Part shown: positions 1 to 8,149 of the stretch, one piece after another
Layout: each line of letters starts with the position of its first letter
How positions within the stretch are numbered: position 1 is the first letter of the stretch
Source: CAVVDT01 sp963747005
GTDB taxonomy: Bacteria; Pseudomonadota; Alphaproteobacteria; Rhizobiales; Aestuariivirgaceae
DNA length: 64,000 nucleotides
Direction of reading: 5' to 3'
NCBI GenBank assembly: GCA_963747005.1
Contig: CAVVDT010000008.1
Location: 310,001-374,000 of the forward strand
The notes under the pieces: model-generated
Databases searched by the model: none
What the model saw: the letters and a program-made list of their open reading frames with translations, nothing else
What the model was told of the DNA's origin: nothing
Position numbers and translations under genes: made by a program

Positions 1-1
1 C

Positions 2-160
2 GAGCGCGGGCTGTTCGTGGCGCCGGTGGACTTTCCCTCGGTGCCCGAAGATGAACTGCGCTTCAGGACCTGTGTGACCGCGGCGCACACCAGGCAGGAC
101 CTCGACGAGGCCCTGAACATCATCGCCGACACGGTGGTGCCGCGCCTGCGGAAAGGGTGA
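2..160 (+). CDS. PLP-dependent alpha-oxoamine synthase-like enzyme, C-terminal end only
   Basis: The reading frame is open from the left edge and stops with TGA at 158-160, giving 52 residues. It contains PSVPEDELRFRTCVTAAHT followed by an R-x-DLDEAL helix. This is the characteristic C-terminal stretch of fold-type I PLP enzymes of the alpha-oxoamine synthase group (BioF, KBL and serine palmitoyltransferase relatives), which condense an amino acid with an acyl thioester. The catalytic lysine lies outside the window, so the substrate cannot be read. The gene next to an acyl-chain island would fit a role in joining an acyl group to an amino acid, but that is inference. A class I/II aminotransferase is the alternative. 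Confidence 0.65.
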   Translation, partial: ERGLFVAPVDFPSVPEDELRFRTCVTAAHTRQDLDEALNIIADTVVPRLRKG

Positions 161-174
161 AAGGGACTGCCTTG

Positions 175-870
175 TCAGGTGGTCGTTTCGCCATGCGCGA
201 TTGCCGCCACCAGCCGCTTGTGGCCGGACCGCAGATGTACCCTCGGCCGGTGGCGCTTCATGATGGCAAGGCACTCTTCGACATTGCCGGCAAGCCCGCG
301 CTCGATCAGCATGCCGGCCGCGAACATGGCCGAACGGCCGTGGCCGATAGCGCAGTGGATGTAGACCGGGCCGGCACAGCGGCTCGCCTCGGCAAGGATG
401 CTCGCATAGCGAGCCGTCGTCAGGCTGGTGCCGTCAAGGGTCGGTAGCGAGCGATAGTCGCAGTGCTCGACGATGTCGCGCGGTTCGACATACTCCGCGG
501 TCAGGTCGACGACCAGGCGGATGCCGGGCGGCAAGTCGTGCGCCCCGGCGACCCAGCGTCCGATATGGATGCCGGGTGCGATCTGGTTCCATGCCGGCTC
601 CGGCCGCAACCGCTGGCCGAGCATCCAGACAAGCGACTGCACCAGCAGGCTGGGCGCATGCAGGACGGTGGCCCACCATCGCCTGTGGCCATCGTCGCAT
701 TTGCCCATCACGCCGGGCCCGGCATGAAGATAGCCGAACGCCAGCACCGACATGCTGGCCGCCGGCCATAGCAACACCAAGGCCGCACCACCGCGGGCAA
801 TGCCAAGCGAGGCGCAAATGCCGGCACAGGCCGCGAGGCCAAAGCCGATGATCAGGTTGGCCAGCCCCAT
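175..870 (-). CDS. Membrane-anchored dual-specificity/tyrosine-type phosphatase
   Basis: The protein has 231 residues. Hydrophobic segments around residues 3-25, 28-50 and 68-85 are followed by a phosphatase domain with the signature HCAIGHGRS. Cys173 is the predicted nucleophile and Arg179 binds phosphate (CX5R). Asp146 lies in a plausible general-acid loop. The start at 870 is chosen because AGGAG lies six bases upstream. Longer starts at 900 and 1002 are possible, and 1002 would overlap the stop of the upstream permease gene. Membrane-bound CX5R phosphatases often act on phospholipid or polyprenyl phosphates, so lipid dephosphorylation fits the neighbours better than protein dephosphorylation. 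That is inference from context. Confidence 0.7.
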   Translation of the reverse strand: MGLANLIIGFGLAACAGICASLGIARGGAALVLLWPAASMSVLAFGYLHAGPGVMGKCDDGHRRWWATVLHAPSLLVQSLVWMLGQRLRPEPAWNQIAPGIHIGRWVAGAHDLPPGIRLVVDLTAEYVEPRDIVEHCDYRSLPTLDGTSLTTARYASILAEASRCAGPVYIHCAIGHGRSAMFAAGMLIERGLAGNVEECLAIMKRHRPRVHLRSGHKRLVAAIAHGETTT

Positions 871-994
871 CGCGGCTCCTGCTTGTCCACAGTATCGCAT
901 CGATCTCTGAAGAAGCCGCGATAGCGGTTTCTCCCCGGGAATTCCAAGCGTTTCGACGGTGCAACGAGGCGCAGCGACAAGGTGCCGGTCACGG

Positions 995-2137
995 TCAGCC
1001 ATGCGGCACGGCAAAGCAGGATTTCCAGTAGCGATAGGCGACCAACGCTGCGAAACATCCCATGGGGGCCCACATGATGACAAGCGGAGGCCATCCCGTC
1101 ATGATGTAATACTTGGCCTCGTCGAGCAATATGTACATGATCACGATCAGTATGATTGGAATTCCATAATAAATTACGTTCAAATTCCGCTGATCTCTTA
1201 CCGCATAGGGAAAGCAAAAGAAGGGCAGGAGGATCAGAAAGGCGAGCTTTCCCAAGCGGTAGTGGACTTCAGCCTCGATGCGCGAGAACGGAATGTTGGC
1301 CCGCTGCGCAAGCATGGCCTTCATCAGTTCATTGGCCGTCAATTCGGTCTCGTTAAGGCCGCGTGGCCGGTAGATGCGTTTCTTCTCGCTGATCAGGCGC
1401 CGGACAACATCCACGGCAGTGACCCGGGCGGGGACGACAGGTGCCGCCTTTTCAAGCATGGGGTCGTGATCCACGTTAAGGCTTCTGAATTTGTCCAGCA
1501 CCAGATAGGTTTGCCCGGAGTCCTGCGCCAGTGACGGCATCAGGAGCTGGCCACCTTTCGCCGTGTTGGTGGTGGAGCCGTCCTTGCCTCTGTCTTCATA
1601 GGCGAAGAACGCGCCGAAACTGCCTGACCGTCGATCCAGACTGTCGATAATGAAGGTCTGGTTGCCGATCTTCATGAAGGTCCCATCCTGGACAAATAGA
1701 AATTTATTGTTGTTTTCCAGTTCAAATAATAATTTCCGGAAAGAATATCTTGCAATAGGTTCCATCCATCCAAACATAATAATGGTAATTATTGAAAGTA
1801 TTAAACAAAGTGTTGTGATATTCAAAAATAATTGATGCAATCCTACACCCAGAGATTGCATTATGACCAGCTCTTTATCCTCCACCATGCGCTTGAAGCC
1901 GAGTATAATGCCAATGAATAGCGACAAGGGTATGCACAAGCTGAAATAGTGCGGCAACCAGAGCAGCAGGAACTTGAACGCCAGGCTATCGCCGCCCGGC
2001 TTGGCAAGTGTCACATTGAGGGTGATGGCCAGACGGGCGATGACAAGGATCATCATGCCCAGCGAAATGGACATCATGAACGGTTTGGTTATGCTTGCAA
2101 GCGTGTAGACTGTTATGAGTTTGGGTTTGAACATCAC
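995..2137 (-). CDS. LptF/LptG (YjgP/YjgQ) family permease, stand-alone
   Basis: The 380-residue protein has the LptF/LptG layout: transmembrane helices near residues 20-40, 58-80 and 100-122, a periplasmic beta-jellyroll-like middle part (about 130-260) and three C-terminal helices (about 290-375). In the Lpt system two such permeases and the ATPase LptB extract lipopolysaccharide from the inner membrane. Only one permease gene is present here and no ATPase is adjacent, so it may be a dedicated paralogue for another lipid or may borrow LptB. It reads towards the phosphatase gene and is probably co-transcribed with it. The start is GTG at 2137 or the next codon ATG at 2134. A stretch at about 1690-1850 is strikingly AT-rich for this genome. 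Confidence 0.8.
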   Translation of the reverse strand: MMFKPKLITVYTLASITKPFMMSISLGMMILVIARLAITLNVTLAKPGGDSLAFKFLLLWLPHYFSLCIPLSLFIGIILGFKRMVEDKELVIMQSLGVGLHQLFLNITTLCLILSIITIIMFGWMEPIARYSFRKLLFELENNNKFLFVQDGTFMKIGNQTFIIDSLDRRSGSFGAFFAYEDRGKDGSTTNTAKGGQLLMPSLAQDSGQTYLVLDKFRSLNVDHDPMLEKAAPVVPARVTAVDVVRRLISEKKRIYRPRGLNETELTANELMKAMLAQRANIPFSRIEAEVHYRLGKLAFLILLPFFCFPYAVRDQRNLNVIYYGIPIILIVIMYILLDEAKYYIMTGWPPLVIMWAPMGCFAALVAYRYWKSCFAVPHG

Positions 2138-2472
2138 CGCTTCGGAGATCGGATCGAGCCTTCATCGCGTCGCTGGATACCGCAACGTCGATGACAATGA
2201 TCCAAGATTTGCAAGGCCGGTGTCGTTAGCCTTGTCAGCTCCATGGACGCTGCTGGACTATCCACTTGGTCGCATTTGATTGTCAATCGCCGACCGGCGG
2301 CTGCCACGCAATCCGGCTCAGCGCGGGGGCCCGTGGCGCGGCGACCGGTGTTCAGCCTTACCGGTAAGGCGGAGATGTTCCAGTCTCTCCGCCACAGGCC
2401 CTGAACGATTCCATTGGAGTTCCGGAACAATGGACGAAATGGCCGACAGGGGCCATAGTAAAGGGCAGGTTC
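2138..2472. other. Divergent intergenic region between the permease and first glycosyltransferase
   Basis: These 335 bases separate two divergently transcribed genes and contain no credible coding frame. The only obvious structure is the overlapping palindrome and hairpin at 2355-2393, listed separately. Promoters for both directions should lie here, but no unambiguous -35/-10 pair stands out. Confidence 0.5.
2355..2393. repeat. Perfect 16-bp palindrome overlapping an 8-bp stem-loop
   Basis: GCCTTACCGGTAAGGC at 2355-2370 is a perfect palindrome. GGCGGAGA at 2368-2375 pairs with TCTCCGCC at 2386-2393 across a 10-base loop. The two structures share bases and cannot both form fully. The site lies 80-118 bases upstream of the glycosyltransferase start and could be an operator, an attenuator or a terminator without a T-run. 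Function is unproven. Confidence 0.5.
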
Positions 2473-3693
2473 GTGTCCAATCCGCAGCCCATGGGCTCAT
2501 CGCGCTTGAATGTCATTCTCACCATCGATTTTTCGCCATGGTCAGCCTATAGCGGCGGTGCGCAGCAATCAACTCATCATCTGGCTAAGGCTTTGTGCCG
2601 GCGGGGCCACGATGTTTCGGTTGTCTATACCAAGGCGCCATGGGAGACCGTGAGCCATCCCGTCGATCTGCCCTACGACATCCATTGGGCCCCGTTTCTT
2701 GACCTGCGGTCGAGGCGCAATGCGCCGTTGCGGCCGCTCAATGCCCTGACGGTGGCAAGAGTCGTGAGGAACTTGCTCGCACGCAAGGAGAATGCCGTGG
2801 TCCATGCCAATGGCGAAGAAGGCGGGATGATTCCGGAACTTCGCAGGCACCGGCATTTCGGTTTCGTTTCCACGCCCCACTATCCTGACTATCCGCAGAT
2901 GATGCTCAGCGGCGACAGACTCCAGCCCTGGCAAACAGCATGGCTGGCGCTCACCGAAGGCAAGTATCTGATGCAGGGGCGGGTGGCGCGTCATGCCGAC
3001 CTGTGTGTTCCGCCAAGCGCCTTCGCCGCTGATTTGGTGCGCCGCATCTTTCACATCGATCCCTCAAGACTGCGCGTCGTGCACAACGGGGTACCGGAGG
3101 AGTTTCTCTTTCATGAACATGACGACGACCGGGCCCGGAACGGTCCTGTCGTCTATTTTGGCCGCTTCGACGTCACAAAGGGCATCGATACCTTCATCGA
3201 GGCGTTGGCCCTGCTTGGAGAAAACGCTCCGCCGACGCTTGTGATTGGCCGGGGACCGGAGGAGCAATCGATACGCCGCCGTATTGCTGGCCTTGGTCTC
3301 GACAAGAAGGTGACACTGCTGCCGTGGATGACCCAGGAGAAATTGGCTTCGACGTTGACCGGCGCGCGGCTGGTGGCGATCCCGTCGCGCAAGGAAAATT
3401 TTAGCGTGGGCGCCCTCAGCGCCATGGCCGTCGGGGCCCCGGTGATCAGTACACGCGTGGGCGGCACGATCGAGATCATCGAGGACGGGCAGACCGGACT
3501 GCTGGTCGAACCCGACGATCCTCACGCGCTGGCTGCTGCCATCGAACGGCTTGCGAACACACCGTCACTGGCCTACGCAATCGGGCGAGCGGGGCAAAAG
3601 CGCGTGCGTAGCACCTTCACCTGGGATCGGGCTGCTGCGGAATTCGAAGCGCTTTATCGAACATTGCCGGCTGTGGCCATGGCGGCGGGATGA
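2473..3693 (+). CDS. Glycosyltransferase family 4
   Basis: The 406-residue protein has the two-domain GT-B architecture of GT4. The N-terminal Rossmann domain begins at LNVILTIDFSPWS with a glycine-containing SGGAQQ loop, and the C-terminal nucleotide-sugar domain carries VYFGRFDVTKGID (about 230) and IGRGPEE. The normally conserved EX7E motif is altered: Glu308 is present in KENFSVGALS but the second acidic position is Ser316. The start is a GTG at 2473 behind a purine-rich GGGCAGG, with ATG at 2491 as alternative. It probably adds a sugar to a lipid or polysaccharide acceptor at the cytoplasmic face. Donor and acceptor cannot be read. Confidence 0.85.
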   Translation: MSNPQPMGSSRLNVILTIDFSPWSAYSGGAQQSTHHLAKALCRRGHDVSVVYTKAPWETVSHPVDLPYDIHWAPFLDLRSRRNAPLRPLNALTVARVVRNLLARKENAVVHANGEEGGMIPELRRHRHFGFVSTPHYPDYPQMMLSGDRLQPWQTAWLALTEGKYLMQGRVARHADLCVPPSAFAADLVRRIFHIDPSRLRVVHNGVPEEFLFHEHDDDRARNGPVVYFGRFDVTKGIDTFIEALALLGENAPPTLVIGRGPEEQSIRRRIAGLGLDKKVTLLPWMTQEKLASTLTGARLVAIPSRKENFSVGALSAMAVGAPVISTRVGGTIEIIEDGQTGLLVEPDDPHALAAAIERLANTPSLAYAIGRAGQKRVRSTFTWDRAAAEFEALYRTLPAVAMAAG

Positions 3694-3809
3694 CGACATC
3701 GCTGTGCGTGACATTCACCGGCGGGGCGGATGCGGCAAACCATCGAGGTGCTTGCGATGACCGTTGAATGCCATGCCATGACAGTGTCACTTGGGGCCGA
3801 AGTTCGGCC

Positions 3810-4793
3810 ATGGTTCACAGTTCGCGCATGATTGACGGGGCATGGGGACTTCGGCAGCGGGTGGCAGCGTTCTTCACCGGGCTTTCCTCGCGCCTCAACA
3901 CACCACGAACGGCGCAATTCTCCAGGGCGCTCAGTATCGGTTTCGCTGTGACTGTCGTTGCCTATCTTGTCATCCGCCTGAGCGACGTGGGGTGGGGCAA
4001 TGTCTGGGCGGCGCGCCCGCGTGCCTGGGGCTTTTATGCCTTGCTGTTCGTTGCCTATGTGATCCTCCCGTTCAGTGAAATTCTGGTCTACCGGCTTCTC
4101 TGGCACCGCCCCTTGGGCCGACACGCTTTGGTGTTCTTCCGCAAGCGCATCTACAACAACGACATCCTTGGCTATTCCGGTGAAGCCTATTTGTGCCTGT
4201 GGGCACGAACCGCGCTGGCGTTGCCGCAGGCCCTCATCCTGCGCACGGTGAGGGACAGCAATGTCCTTTCCGCTGTCGCGTCGACCGCGCTGGTGGCCTT
4301 GCTGCTGGTGATCCTGCTGGCCACAGGCCAACTGCACCTGGCGCTTCCCGCCGAGGCACGGATGATCTCCTATGGCATTGTCGGGGCGCTGGTGGCGGGA
4401 CTGCTGATGGCGCTGGCGCTGCGCTTCCGAAGCTCTCTCACCTCGCTTCCCGCCCGTCTGGGCTGGCAGGTGTTCAGCCTGCATGCGGCACGTTACATGC
4501 TCGGCCAGTCGGTACTTCTGGGCCAGTGGATAGTGGCCCTGCCGCATGTGCCGATCAGCAGCCTGTTTACCCTTCTGAGCGTGCAGATGATGGTATCGCG
4601 CATTCCGCTGCTCCCCTCCAGAGACCTCATCTTCATCAGTGCCGGCATCAGCCTTTCCAGTGCCATGTCGCTTTCCGATGCGGCGGTGGCAAGCGTACTG
4701 CTGGTCTCGAGTGCCCTGAGCCAGGTCATGAATCTGATTGTCTTTGCCCTCGGCACCATCGAGCGCCGCACCGTGATATCGCAACAGGACTGA
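3810..4793 (+). CDS. Polytopic membrane protein, flippase-like
   Basis: The 327-residue protein has about eight hydrophobic segments, starting near residue 35 (FAVTVVAYLVI) and ending near 310. Its general arrangement recalls the lysylphosphatidylglycerol synthase transmembrane/UPF0104 flippase-like group, but I see no decisive motif, so the family call is tentative. It is co-directional with the preceding glycosyltransferase, 116 bases downstream, which suggests lipid-linked sugar transfer or flipping. ATG codons at 3768, 3810 and 3828 are all possible. The one at 3810 is preferred because it leaves a short basic N-terminus before the first helix. Confidence 0.55.
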   Translation: MVHSSRMIDGAWGLRQRVAAFFTGLSSRLNTPRTAQFSRALSIGFAVTVVAYLVIRLSDVGWGNVWAARPRAWGFYALLFVAYVILPFSEILVYRLLWHRPLGRHALVFFRKRIYNNDILGYSGEAYLCLWARTALALPQALILRTVRDSNVLSAVASTALVALLLVILLATGQLHLALPAEARMISYGIVGALVAGLLMALALRFRSSLTSLPARLGWQVFSLHAARYMLGQSVLLGQWIVALPHVPISSLFTLLSVQMMVSRIPLLPSRDLIFISAGISLSSAMSLSDAAVASVLLVSSALSQVMNLIVFALGTIERRTVISQQD

Positions 4794-4885
4794 CCGCCGG
4801 GCTTGCGGATTGGTCTTCAGTCCTTCCAGCCGGTCATGGCGGCCGCGTCCCCTGGCACAGTCGTTCGCGACCAGGCGCCGGAATT

Positions 4886-6106
4886 TCAGCGTTGCGACTT
4901 GTTCACCTCGCGCCTCTTGGCTTCGACCGCATCCCGGTAATTGGCCAACAGCTCCCGAAACGCATTGTCCCATGTATAGGACTTGCTGCGTTCAAGGGCG
5001 GCGGCGGCCATTGTGGCGCGCAGGTCGGCATCGTTGATCAATTGCGTGAGGTAGCCGATGAATTCATCCGGCTTCTTGGCCGTGGCCAGAAAGCCCGTCA
5101 CCCCGTGCACGACCAGCGAGCGGCTGCCGGTGGCATCGGCGCAAACCGCCGGCAGGCCCGAGGCCATCGCCTCCAGCGTGACGTTTCCGAAAGTCTCGGT
5201 ATCGCTGGGAAACAGGAAGATATCGGACGAGGCAAAGGCACGCGCGAGCTCATCGCCATCGAGAAAGCCGGTAAACAGGGTATCGGGAAGGCTGACCTCC
5301 ATATCGGCCCGCTCCGGCCCGTCGCCGACGATGAGGCTGCGATGGCGAATGCCGCGCTGGGTCAGGCCCTGCAGTGACTTGATGAGTGTGCCGACTTCCT
5401 TCTCGAGCACCAGACGGGCAACGAACGTCACCACCACATCGCTGTCCGCGATGCCCTGCGACCGCCGCCAGGCCATCGACCGGTTTTGGGGGTTGAAGCG
5501 CTGGATATCGACGCCGCGGCTCCAGATGCGCACATCGTGGCCGATACCTGCCAGCCGGAGTTCCTCCACCATGGACGGAGAGGGCGCATAGACATGGTCG
5601 CAATGACCATAGAAGTTTCGAAAATAGGCGATGCTGATGGGTTTCAGCCAGCTCAGGCTGTAATATTTCATGTAGGTGTCGTAGCGGGTGTGAAACGAGC
5701 CCACGACCGGAATGCCCTGGCGCCGCGCCAGGCGCAGTGCCTGAAAGCCCAGAATGTCGGGAACGGCGATATGAAACAGGTCCGGCTGGTAGGCGGCAAG
5801 AAACTCCCGTGCCGGCCTGCCCAACCCTAAGGCCAGGCGGTAGTCGGGCCGCCGGATCATGGCAATGGAAGGAACGGGGAACAACGTGCCTACATGTTCG
5901 AAGGCGGCCTCCTTGGCGGTCGGTGCAAAGACCACGACCTCGACGCCTTCGCGTTCGAGGAATTCCACCAGCCGGTTCAGTGTTATTGAGATGCCGTCCT
6001 TGATATAATCGTAGACGCCGGTAAACAGCGCCAGGCGAAGCGGCCTGCCGGCAGCCCGCCCTGCGGGGTCTGGATGAGGCAAAGCCGGTTCTCTTGGTGC
6101 GTCCAT
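4886..6106 (-). CDS. Glycosyltransferase family 4 (mannosyl/sulfoquinovosyl-type)
   Basis: The 406-residue protein begins with a short proline-rich leader and then RLALFTGVYDYIKDGIS. GSFHTRYDTYMKYY (about 150) resembles the acceptor loop of GT4 enzymes such as MgtA, PimB-type mannosyltransferases and SqdX. The C-terminal domain has VTFVARLVLEKEV, VGDGPE and an intact EX7E motif in DTETFGNVTLEAM, supporting a retaining transferase using a nucleotide sugar. The start at 6106 is chosen because the much longer open frame upstream overlaps the divergent gene. The gene runs opposite to its neighbours on both sides. Confidence 0.85.
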   Translation of the reverse strand: MDAPREPALPHPDPAGRAAGRPLRLALFTGVYDYIKDGISITLNRLVEFLEREGVEVVVFAPTAKEAAFEHVGTLFPVPSIAMIRRPDYRLALGLGRPAREFLAAYQPDLFHIAVPDILGFQALRLARRQGIPVVGSFHTRYDTYMKYYSLSWLKPISIAYFRNFYGHCDHVYAPSPSMVEELRLAGIGHDVRIWSRGVDIQRFNPQNRSMAWRRSQGIADSDVVVTFVARLVLEKEVGTLIKSLQGLTQRGIRHRSLIVGDGPERADMEVSLPDTLFTGFLDGDELARAFASSDIFLFPSDTETFGNVTLEAMASGLPAVCADATGSRSLVVHGVTGFLATAKKPDEFIGYLTQLINDADLRATMAAAALERSKSYTWDNAFRELLANYRDAVEAKRREVNKSQR

Positions 6107-6274
6107 ATCCGGCACTGTGGCATCGGCGTGATGATCGGTGCAAGGCCCCTGTCCCGGTCGTGGCGGCAGCCGGGAGAGAGCGTTGTCAAGGCCGGCAAAG
6201 TCGCGCAATTTGAAAGCCGGTTGCCGTTGTTCCGCGGCGAGGGGGCGTGCTCTGGCCACGCCGGGACTGTTGCA

Positions 6275-7288
6275 GTGATTCACGTCTATGTTCACGGTCG
6301 GGGATGGGGCCATACATTGCGTTCCCGCAATGTCATCGCGGCGTTGCAGGCGGCAGGATTCCCGGTGCGGGCCTTTCTGGGATCGGATGCAGCGGCTGAA
6401 ACCCTGGGTTTGAGCGAATGCGAACGGGTGCGTGCCGTTTTGCCCGGCCTCAGCCCGATCGATCTCGTGCCGCTCGTCTGGCAGCGCGTGAGGACGGCCT
6501 ATCGGGCATTGCAAAGTGAGCATGCGCAGGTGCTGATCAGCGACGGGGATGCCCCCTCCTGCCTGGCGGCAAGACTGGCTCGCGTCCCTGACATAGCCGT
6601 TGGCCATGGCCTGGTGTTTTCCCATTGCCGCCGGCCGCGCGGCCTTCCCGCCTGGCCGTGGCGCCGCGAGGCCGCCAAGTCCCTTGTCGCCAGCTTCGGC
6701 AGTCGCTTTCAGGTGGCGGTCAGTCTCGTTGCGCTGGAACCTCGCCGCCGGACGGCGATCGTGGCCGCACCGCCGCTACCCGGTGATCTCGGGTCCCGCA
6801 CGGGAGAGAACGATGGTGTTCTGTGCTATTTCCGCGGTTCGGACGGCGATCAGGTCTTGCAGTGGCTGGTCCAAATGGGTGAGCGCCCGATCGTATTCGC
6901 GCCGCACGCCCCCGCTGTTGCCGGCATCGACTGGCGGCCTCTGGACCGGCTTTCATTCATGACGGCGCTGCGGCGGGCCCGCTATGTCGTTTCATCGGCC
7001 GGCAGCAATCTCATCGCGGAATGCGGCGCGCTGGGCGTGCCCCAACTGGCGCTCTACCCGCGCGACCATGATGAACAACGCCTCAACATCGCCATGCTCA
7101 AGGACTTTCACGTCAGCGGCGCGCAACTGGAAGGAGTGCAACGTCATGTCGTGGAGACCTTTGTTCGCTCGCTACCATCCGCATCGGCGCGAAGCCACGG
7201 GCCGCTGCCGTGGGCCGGTCTGCCCGATGTGGGCGACGTGGTGGTGGATTGCGTCAAGCAACTGGTCGGCCGGCCGCCAAGGCCGTAG
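6275..7288 (+). CDS. MurG/GT28-like glycosyltransferase
   Basis: The chosen GTG start gives VIHVYVHGRGWGHTLRSRNV, the N-terminal glycine-rich strand-loop-helix of GT-B enzymes related to MurG. The C-terminal half carries SSAGSNLIAECGALGVPQLALY (from about 240), the nucleotide-sugar pocket typical of the GT28 and UDP-glycosyltransferase group. Length is 337 residues, close to MurG. The frame is open from 6074, but the region before 6275 overlaps the leader of the divergent gene and has no family-like sequence. No good ribosome binding site is visible at either start. Substrate is unknown. Confidence 0.7.
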   Translation: MIHVYVHGRGWGHTLRSRNVIAALQAAGFPVRAFLGSDAAAETLGLSECERVRAVLPGLSPIDLVPLVWQRVRTAYRALQSEHAQVLISDGDAPSCLAARLARVPDIAVGHGLVFSHCRRPRGLPAWPWRREAAKSLVASFGSRFQVAVSLVALEPRRRTAIVAAPPLPGDLGSRTGENDGVLCYFRGSDGDQVLQWLVQMGERPIVFAPHAPAVAGIDWRPLDRLSFMTALRRARYVVSSAGSNLIAECGALGVPQLALYPRDHDEQRLNIAMLKDFHVSGAQLEGVQRHVVETFVRSLPSASARSHGPLPWAGLPDVGDVVVDCVKQLVGRPPRP

Positions 7289-7354
7289 GAGACAGTCTCC
7301 GCAGAGGCCAATATGGCAACCCTGATTGGATCCCGCGTAGCCTATACTCCCGGC

Positions 7355-8110
7355 ATGATCGACGTCATCATTCTCAATTGGGACCGCCCCCGCCATATCC
7401 AGGAGCATCTCATCCCCCTGCTGACTTCGTGTTCGCAGATTGGCCGGATCATCATCAGTCACGGCAAGCGGGAGACCTACTTTGAGGCGCCCGGGCCGCG
7501 CGTCGTATGCCTCGATCATTCCGGGATCAACGCCACATTCGGCCTCGCCCTGCGCTTCCATTCGGTTAGCCATGCCGAAACGGATGCGGTTCTCATCCTC
7601 GACGACGACCAGATCCTGCAATCCGCGCATATCGCTCAGTTGGCGTCGGCCTATGACGAGCGGCCGGGGCACATTCATGGCTATGATGCGCGCTATGCGT
7701 GGAAGACGCGTTCCGGTCTGGTCTACGGCCGCCGCACCACAAGGATCCGCCACTGCGCCGATCCGGTGTTCCTGAAGCAGATGATATGGGACCCGCCCGG
7801 ACCCTGCATGGTGCTGACCAAGACGCTGATCGCGCCGCGCACCGCCCTGGAGGCCTTCAACGAGCATGCCCACCAGGTCGAACCCTTCATTCGAGCACAA
7901 TCCCGGCCGTTGTGGAACGGCGAGGACATGTTCTTCAGCCTCTTGCACCTTTCACGCACGGGTCGCCTTCCTGTCATCCACAAGCCGGTGGTCCGGCGCG
8001 GCGAGACACCCGAAGGCGACACCGGCATCAGCAGCGACAAGGCCTATCATTTTTCCTATCGCACCGCATTCCTGCGCCATGCCTGCGAGGTTCTCGACCT
8101 CAAGCTATGA
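7355..8110 (+). CDS. GT64-like glycosyltransferase
   Basis: This 251-residue protein starts at IDVIILNWDRP and has ILDDDQ with Asp83-Asp85 as the predicted metal and nucleotide-sugar binding DXD motif. Downstream WNGEDMFFS (about 190) matches the GED-type motif of GT-A exostosin-like (GT64) enzymes. It follows the MurG-like gene on the same strand after 66 bases and is probably co-transcribed. An upstream ATG at 7313 is in frame. GT64 enzymes transfer N-acetylhexosamine in eukaryotes, but bacterial members are poorly characterised and I would not assign a sugar. Confidence 0.65.
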   Translation: MIDVIILNWDRPRHIQEHLIPLLTSCSQIGRIIISHGKRETYFEAPGPRVVCLDHSGINATFGLALRFHSVSHAETDAVLILDDDQILQSAHIAQLASAYDERPGHIHGYDARYAWKTRSGLVYGRRTTRIRHCADPVFLKQMIWDPPGPCMVLTKTLIAPRTALEAFNEHAHQVEPFIRAQSRPLWNGEDMFFSLLHLSRTGRLPVIHKPVVRRGETPEGDTGISSDKAYHFSYRTAFLRHACEVLDLKL

Positions 8111-8149
8111 ACGGGGCCCGCGATCTTCGCCAGGCCGGCCCTGCGCGGT

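Noticed and set aside
4193..5377. Plus-strand frame of 394 codons spanning the end of the flippase-like gene and the GT4 gene
   Set aside because: It is antisense to the GT4 gene at 4886-6106, lies in another frame of the membrane-protein gene, and the product is low-complexity Gly/Arg/Ala sequence.
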